Source: Pseudoflavonifractor sp. 524-17 (GTDB lineage Bacteria; Bacillota; Clostridia; Oscillospirales; Oscillospiraceae). Taken from it: DNA of 64,000 nucleotides. The stretch is from the NCBI RefSeq assembly GCF_009935845.1, contig NZ_QWEK01000022.1:16586-80585 (forward strand), read 5' to 3'. Made by a program: the position numbers and the translations under genes. Under the pieces are notes generated by a model. It was given only the letters and a program-made list of their open reading frames with translations, was not told the DNA's origin and did not search any database. Below, piece after piece: positions 60,986 to 64,000 of the stretch (position 1 is its first letter; the number at the start of each line of letters is the position of its first letter).

Positions 60986-62519
60986 GGGGGGAGGCCTCGC
61001 TTTCGTCAAAATAGAGGATGTAGTCGGATTGGGCCTGGATTACGGACAGCCGCGCCCGTTCCGCCCTGCCCCGGAGGGTACCCACCAGCCCCAGCACCTG
61101 GATGGTAATCAGTGGGGTCATCGCCACCATGGCCACAATGCCAAAGGCGTCGGTAAGAATGTCCCCGCCCAGGGCGTCGCAGGCCCCCATGGCTAAAGGG
61201 AGCAGAAAGGTGGAGGTCATGGGTCCGCTGGCCACACCGCCGGAGTCGAAGGCAATACCGGTAAAAATCTGGGGAACAAAGAAGGTCAGGGCCAGAGAGA
61301 GGGCATAGCCGGGGATGAGGAACCAGAACAGAGAGATCCCAGTCAAAATCCGCGCCATGGACAGGGAGACCGACAGCGCTACGCCGATGGACAGGCTGTG
61401 GCCGATGGCCTTCTGGGTAATGGATCCGTTGGAGACCTCCTCCACCTGCTTGGTAAGCACCTGCACCGCAGGCTCGGCCTTGACGATGTAGTAGCCTACC
61501 AAGGCGCCGATGGGGATGAGGATCCAGGGCTGGGCCCCTACCGCCAGAGAAGAGCCAATGAACTGTCCCGCAGGCATAAAGCCCACGTTGACCCCGGTGA
61601 GGAAGAGGACCAGGCCCATATAGGTATAGAGCAGTCCCACTGCGATCCGTTTGATCTGCTTCAGGTGGAACCGCTGGGTGAGCATCTGAAAGAGGAGGAA
61701 CATGCCCACAATGGGCAGCACCGCAGTGAGCACCTCCCTGGCATAGACCGGCAGGGCCTGGAAAAACTCCGCCGCGGCCTGCCGGGTGGTGTGGAGTTCC
61801 GCCAAGGGGGCGGGGGTATAGCCGCCGCCGTCGGTGGGAAAGAAGACCCCCAGCAACAGCACCGACAAAATGGGCCCCACGGAGCACAGGGAGATCAGGC
61901 CGAAGGAGTCCACGCCGGAGTTTTTGTCGCTTCGCACCGCGGCCATACCGATGCCAAAAGCCATAATAAAGGGCACGGTAATGGGGCCGGTGGTGACGCC
62001 GCCGGAATCAAATGCGGTGGGAACAAAGGAGTCCGGCGCCAAGGCGGCCAGGAGGAAGACCGCCAGATAAGCAGCAATCAGGGTGTAGGACAGGGGGATT
62101 TTCAGCAGCATACGCAGCTCCGCCAGCACCAAAAAGAGCCCTACTCCGGCGGCCACCGCCCAGATCAGCGTGATATTGGGGATGGAGGGCACCTGCTGGG
62201 CCAGGACCTGGAGATCGGGCTCCGCCAGCGTCACCAGCAGGCCCAGAAAGAAGCAGGCCAGAATGGGCAGCCAAGGCCGGCGGAACTTGCTCAGCTCCAC
62301 GCCGATCCCCTCGCCCATGGGGATCATGGACATATCCACGCCCAAGGTAAACAAGCCCATCCCCATTACCAGCTGAATCGCGCCAAACAAAAAGAGCACC
62401 AGTGTCCCCGGCGTCAGCGGGGCGAAGGAAATGCTCAATACCAACACAATTCCCGTAATCGGGAGAACAGAGGTGAGGGATTCATTGATTTTTTCCCGCA
62501 GGCGGTGATTCAAAATCAC
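60978..62519 (-). CDS. DUF1538 family membrane protein with internal duplication
   Basis: A 513-residue membrane protein of two homologous halves. Repeated motifs: LGVDMSMIPMGEGIG (59-73) and TGVNVGFMPAGQFIG (308-322); EPDLQVLAQQV (100-110) and EPAVQVLTKQV (349-359); AFDSGGVTTGP (169-179) and AFDSGGVASGP (423-433). The period is about 250 residues, with roughly 12-14 spans in all. This inverted or tandem architecture suggests a transporter; the DSGG motifs inside a membrane segment may form the ion or substrate site. Its substrate is unknown. The next gene is a PII-like regulator overlapping by 8 bases. Confidence 0.88.
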   Translation of the reverse strand: MILNHRLREKINESLTSVLPITGIVLVLSISFAPLTPGTLVLFLFGAIQLVMGMGLFTLGVDMSMIPMGEGIGVELSKFRRPWLPILACFFLGLLVTLAEPDLQVLAQQVPSIPNITLIWAVAAGVGLFLVLAELRMLLKIPLSYTLIAAYLAVFLLAALAPDSFVPTAFDSGGVTTGPITVPFIMAFGIGMAAVRSDKNSGVDSFGLISLCSVGPILSVLLLGVFFPTDGGGYTPAPLAELHTTRQAAAEFFQALPVYAREVLTAVLPIVGMFLLFQMLTQRFHLKQIKRIAVGLLYTYMGLVLFLTGVNVGFMPAGQFIGSSLAVGAQPWILIPIGALVGYYIVKAEPAVQVLTKQVEEVSNGSITQKAIGHSLSIGVALSVSLSMARILTGISLFWFLIPGYALSLALTFFVPQIFTGIAFDSGGVASGPMTSTFLLPLAMGACDALGGDILTDAFGIVAMVAMTPLITIQVLGLVGTLRGRAERARLSVIQAQSDYILYFDESEASPHE

Positions 62520-62662
62520 AGGCAGGCCCCCTTCCCAACGGACAAACAGGAAAAATAGACACTTATTGTTTTAAATGATAGCATAATTCCAGCTCCGGCG
62601 CAACAAAAGAATCTTTTGTCAAAAAAGCAGCAGCAACCGGCCGCCGGAGTATAAGATGGAAG

Positions 62663-62696
62663 TTCTTTTTGCTTCTTTTTCTTTCAAGAAAAAGAA
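62663..62696 (-). repeat. A/T-rich hairpin repeat, copy 1
   Basis: On the minus strand: TTCTTTTTCTT, a short loop, AAGAAAAAGAAGCAAAAAGAA. It overlaps the 3' end of the rhomboid gene. A nearly identical copy in the other orientation lies at 63895-63930. Confidence 0.7.
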
Positions 62697-63256
62697 TGCC
62701 GGCCCAGCATGGCGAACCCGAAGCCGGTGCCGCATATACCGCCCACCAGGTGCATGAAGTTGGCCACGTTGTCCTTAATAAAGAGGATGGAGTATACCTC
62801 CTGCCCCAAATAGAGCACGGCCACCAAAATCAAGGTAACCGGCAGATATCCGCTGCGCATTCCTGCCAGGGAGGAGAGCATAATCAGCATAAAGACAATT
62901 CCGCTGGCCCCCAGCAGAGCGGTGCTGGGGAAGCAGGCGCATTGGAGCAAGCCGGATACCAGGGCGGTCAAGGCGATGCCCGCCAGGAGGGGGCGGCTTC
63001 CATACTTCTCCTCCAGGGGCGGGCCCACCACCAGCAGCAACAGCATATTGCCCATAAAATGCTCCACCCCGGCATGGCCCAGCACATGGCCAAACAGGCG
63101 GACAACGAAAAATGGGCCAATCGGCGACCGGTAGACGGAGCATAGGTTGGCTGTCACCCAGCCGCTGGTGACCCGGTCAAGCACCAATACTGCCAGGGAC
63201 AGAAAAAAGAAGGTGAGAATTACGGGAGAATTGTAGTCCAGTCGTTTCCGCTTCAT
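62684..63256 (-). CDS. Rhomboid-family intramembrane serine protease
   Basis: A 190-residue protein with six spans. Rhomboid motifs: HFMGNML (about 66-72, oxyanion His/Asn), GASG with catalytic Ser (about 116-119) and HLVGGICG with catalytic His (about 168-175). The N-terminus is basic and cytoplasmic. The last codons (RHSFS, then TGA) lie in the A/T-rich repeat, so the C-terminus may have been reset by the repeat. No substrate is apparent. Confidence 0.9.
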   Translation of the reverse strand: MKRKRLDYNSPVILTFFFLSLAVLVLDRVTSGWVTANLCSVYRSPIGPFFVVRLFGHVLGHAGVEHFMGNMLLLLVVGPPLEEKYGSRPLLAGIALTALVSGLLQCACFPSTALLGASGIVFMLIMLSSLAGMRSGYLPVTLILVAVLYLGQEVYSILFIKDNVANFMHLVGGICGTGFGFAMLGRHSFS

Positions 63257-63348
63257 AGAGTACCCCTTTCAAACAGACGCTAAGAGGCTGTACCATTCAC
63301 CAAGACACAGCGATTTGCACTGAGACGGGTGGCACCGCTTCTGGTACG

Positions 63349-63390
63349 CAAAAAGCAGTGTTCCCCCTGGGAAACACTGCTTTTTACTCC
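63349..63390 (-). terminator. Terminator after rplQ
   Basis: AAAAAGCAGTGTT and AACACTGCTTTTT on the minus strand; it ends the ribosomal-protein operon. Confidence 0.85.
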
Positions 63391-63398
63391 GATCACGT

Positions 63399-63740
63399 TT
63401 ACACCAACTGAATAATCGCCATCTCGGCGGCGTCGCCGCGGCGGGGGCCGATCTTCACAACACGGGTGTAGCCGCCGTTGCGGTCAGCGTACTTGGGGCC
63501 GATCTCGTCAAACAGCTTCTTCGCCACATCCTCTTTGGTGAGGAAGGACAGGGCCTGACGGTAGGCGGCCAGATTGGCCTTTTTGGACAGGGTGATCATC
63601 TTCTCAGTCAGGGGCGCCACTTCCTTGGCGCGGCTCAGAGTAGTCTTAATCTGGCCATTCTCCAGCAGATAGGTGGTCATGGCGCGGAGCATGGCCATAC
63701 GCTGATCAGTGGGACGGCCCAATTTACGGTATCCAGACAT
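63399..63740 (-). CDS. rplQ: 50S ribosomal protein L17
   Basis: A 113-residue bL17: [19 protein letters not shown] at the start, [20 protein letters not shown] in the middle, [20 protein letters not shown] at the end. AGGAG lies upstream of the ATG. It is normally the last gene of the rpoA ribosomal operon; rpoA should lie beyond the right edge. Confidence 0.98.
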   Translation of the reverse strand: MSGYRKLGRPTDQRMAMLRAMTTYLLENGQIKTTLSRAKEVAPLTEKMITLSKKANLAAYRQALSFLTKEDVAKKLFDEIGPKYADRNGGYTRVVKIGPRRGDAAEMAIIQLV

Positions 63741-64000
63741 GTTGAGTCAACTCCTAACGGTATTTCGCACGGCGAAACCCAGTGTAAATTCGTCCGAAAG
63801 AGCCTTCGCTCCTTTGAGAAGTCCCTCGGCTTGCGCTAAGGCGCCCGATGGCGGCTCCGGGAGGGGACGTTACATGCCCCCGGACGGCTTCCCCTTCTTT
63901 TTCTTAGAAGAAAAAGAAGCAAAAAGAATTTTGGTCTCGCCACAGGGCGCCTCCCTTTTTGAGGATTTACGCCCGGTGACGATGGTCTGTGAAGTGCTTT
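63741..64000. other. Non-coding stretch upstream of rplQ containing a dispersed repeat
   Basis: No gene is visible. The stretch ends at the edge and would separate rplQ from the upstream gene of its operon by more than 240 bases, which is long for this operon. It contains the A/T-rich hairpin repeat copy 2 at 63895-63930 and several GC-rich inverted repeats (for example GGGGACGT and CCCCCGGAC with GTCCGGGGG). Confidence 0.5.
63895..63930 (+). repeat. A/T-rich hairpin repeat, copy 2
   Basis: TTCTTTTTCTT, loop AG, AAGAAAAAGAAGCAAAAAGAA on the plus strand; matches copy 1 at 62663-62696 in inverted orientation with only a few differences. Confidence 0.7.

Overview
The window is a GC-rich, gene-dense bacterial chromosome segment with no phage, transposase or CRISPR signature. 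The gene set points to an anaerobic, low-oxygen-lifestyle Firmicute of the Oscillospiraceae type (Flavonifractor/Lawsonibacter/Intestinimonas-like). The supporting evidence is a selenocysteine-dependent glycine reductase component B, T-box and glycine-riboswitch leaders, RNase J, an iron-containing alcohol dehydrogenase, SLH-anchored exoproteins, and consensus AGGAGG ribosome binding sites despite the high GC. The genus is an inference; no 16S gene is present.

Layout, left to right. 1-1.4 kb: molybdopterin genes (moeA 5' end and a MoaB-fold protein) behind a Moco-type riboswitch with a terminator. 1.4-4.2 kb: a GNAT, a MATE exporter behind a structured leader (guanidine-IV candidate) and a HIT protein. 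4.2-8.3 kb: an alanine T-box operon (GNAT, alaS, secreted protein). 8.3-11.7 kb: grdX-grdE-grdB under a tandem glycine riboswitch, with grdB read through a UGA codon. 11.7-18.1 kb: housekeeping genes on the minus strand (gluQ, U32/TrhP-like, mltG, formyl-THF cycloligase, DJ-1, tmk, TagA-type glycosyltransferase) plus a tiny Cys/Gly-rich membrane protein. 18.3-23.5 kb, plus strand: a nitrilase homologue with an internal deletion, a degenerate polysaccharide deacetylase, a class-V aminotransferase and a two-component system. 23.6-30.2 kb: a CbrC-like protein and a five-gene Nik/Opp-type ABC importer behind a cobalamin riboswitch, so probably a cobalt (or nickel) importer. 30.3-36.7 kb: an Fe-S flavoprotein and a BMP-type nucleoside ABC importer whose ATPase gene is broken, preceded by an RpiR regulator. 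37-43.1 kb: a glycolipid glycosyltransferase, an AglD/UPF0104 membrane protein, a ROK kinase, a TetR-MFS pair with three matching operators, and a DUF378 protein. 43.2-50.2 kb: prfB and two large SLH-anchored surface enzymes (a phosphatase, and a nucleotidase fused to an alpha/beta hydrolase). 50.3-56.5 kb: a radical-SAM protein, lplA, NlpC/P60, a WYL regulator, a two-domain GNAT, an ArsC-like protein and DUF1653. 57-64 kb: RNase J, an alcohol dehydrogenase, tRNA-Gln(CUG), a DUF1538 membrane protein overlapping a PII-like gene, a rhomboid protease and rplQ.

The most striking theme is cis-RNA control: four well-supported leaders (Moco, Ala T-box, tandem glycine, cobalamin) and one candidate (guanidine-IV) lie in the first 30 kb. 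The second theme is gene decay in otherwise intact operons: the BMP ATPase, the nitrilase and the deacetylase. The most open biology is the DUF1538/PII-like pair and the SLH multi-enzyme exoproteins.
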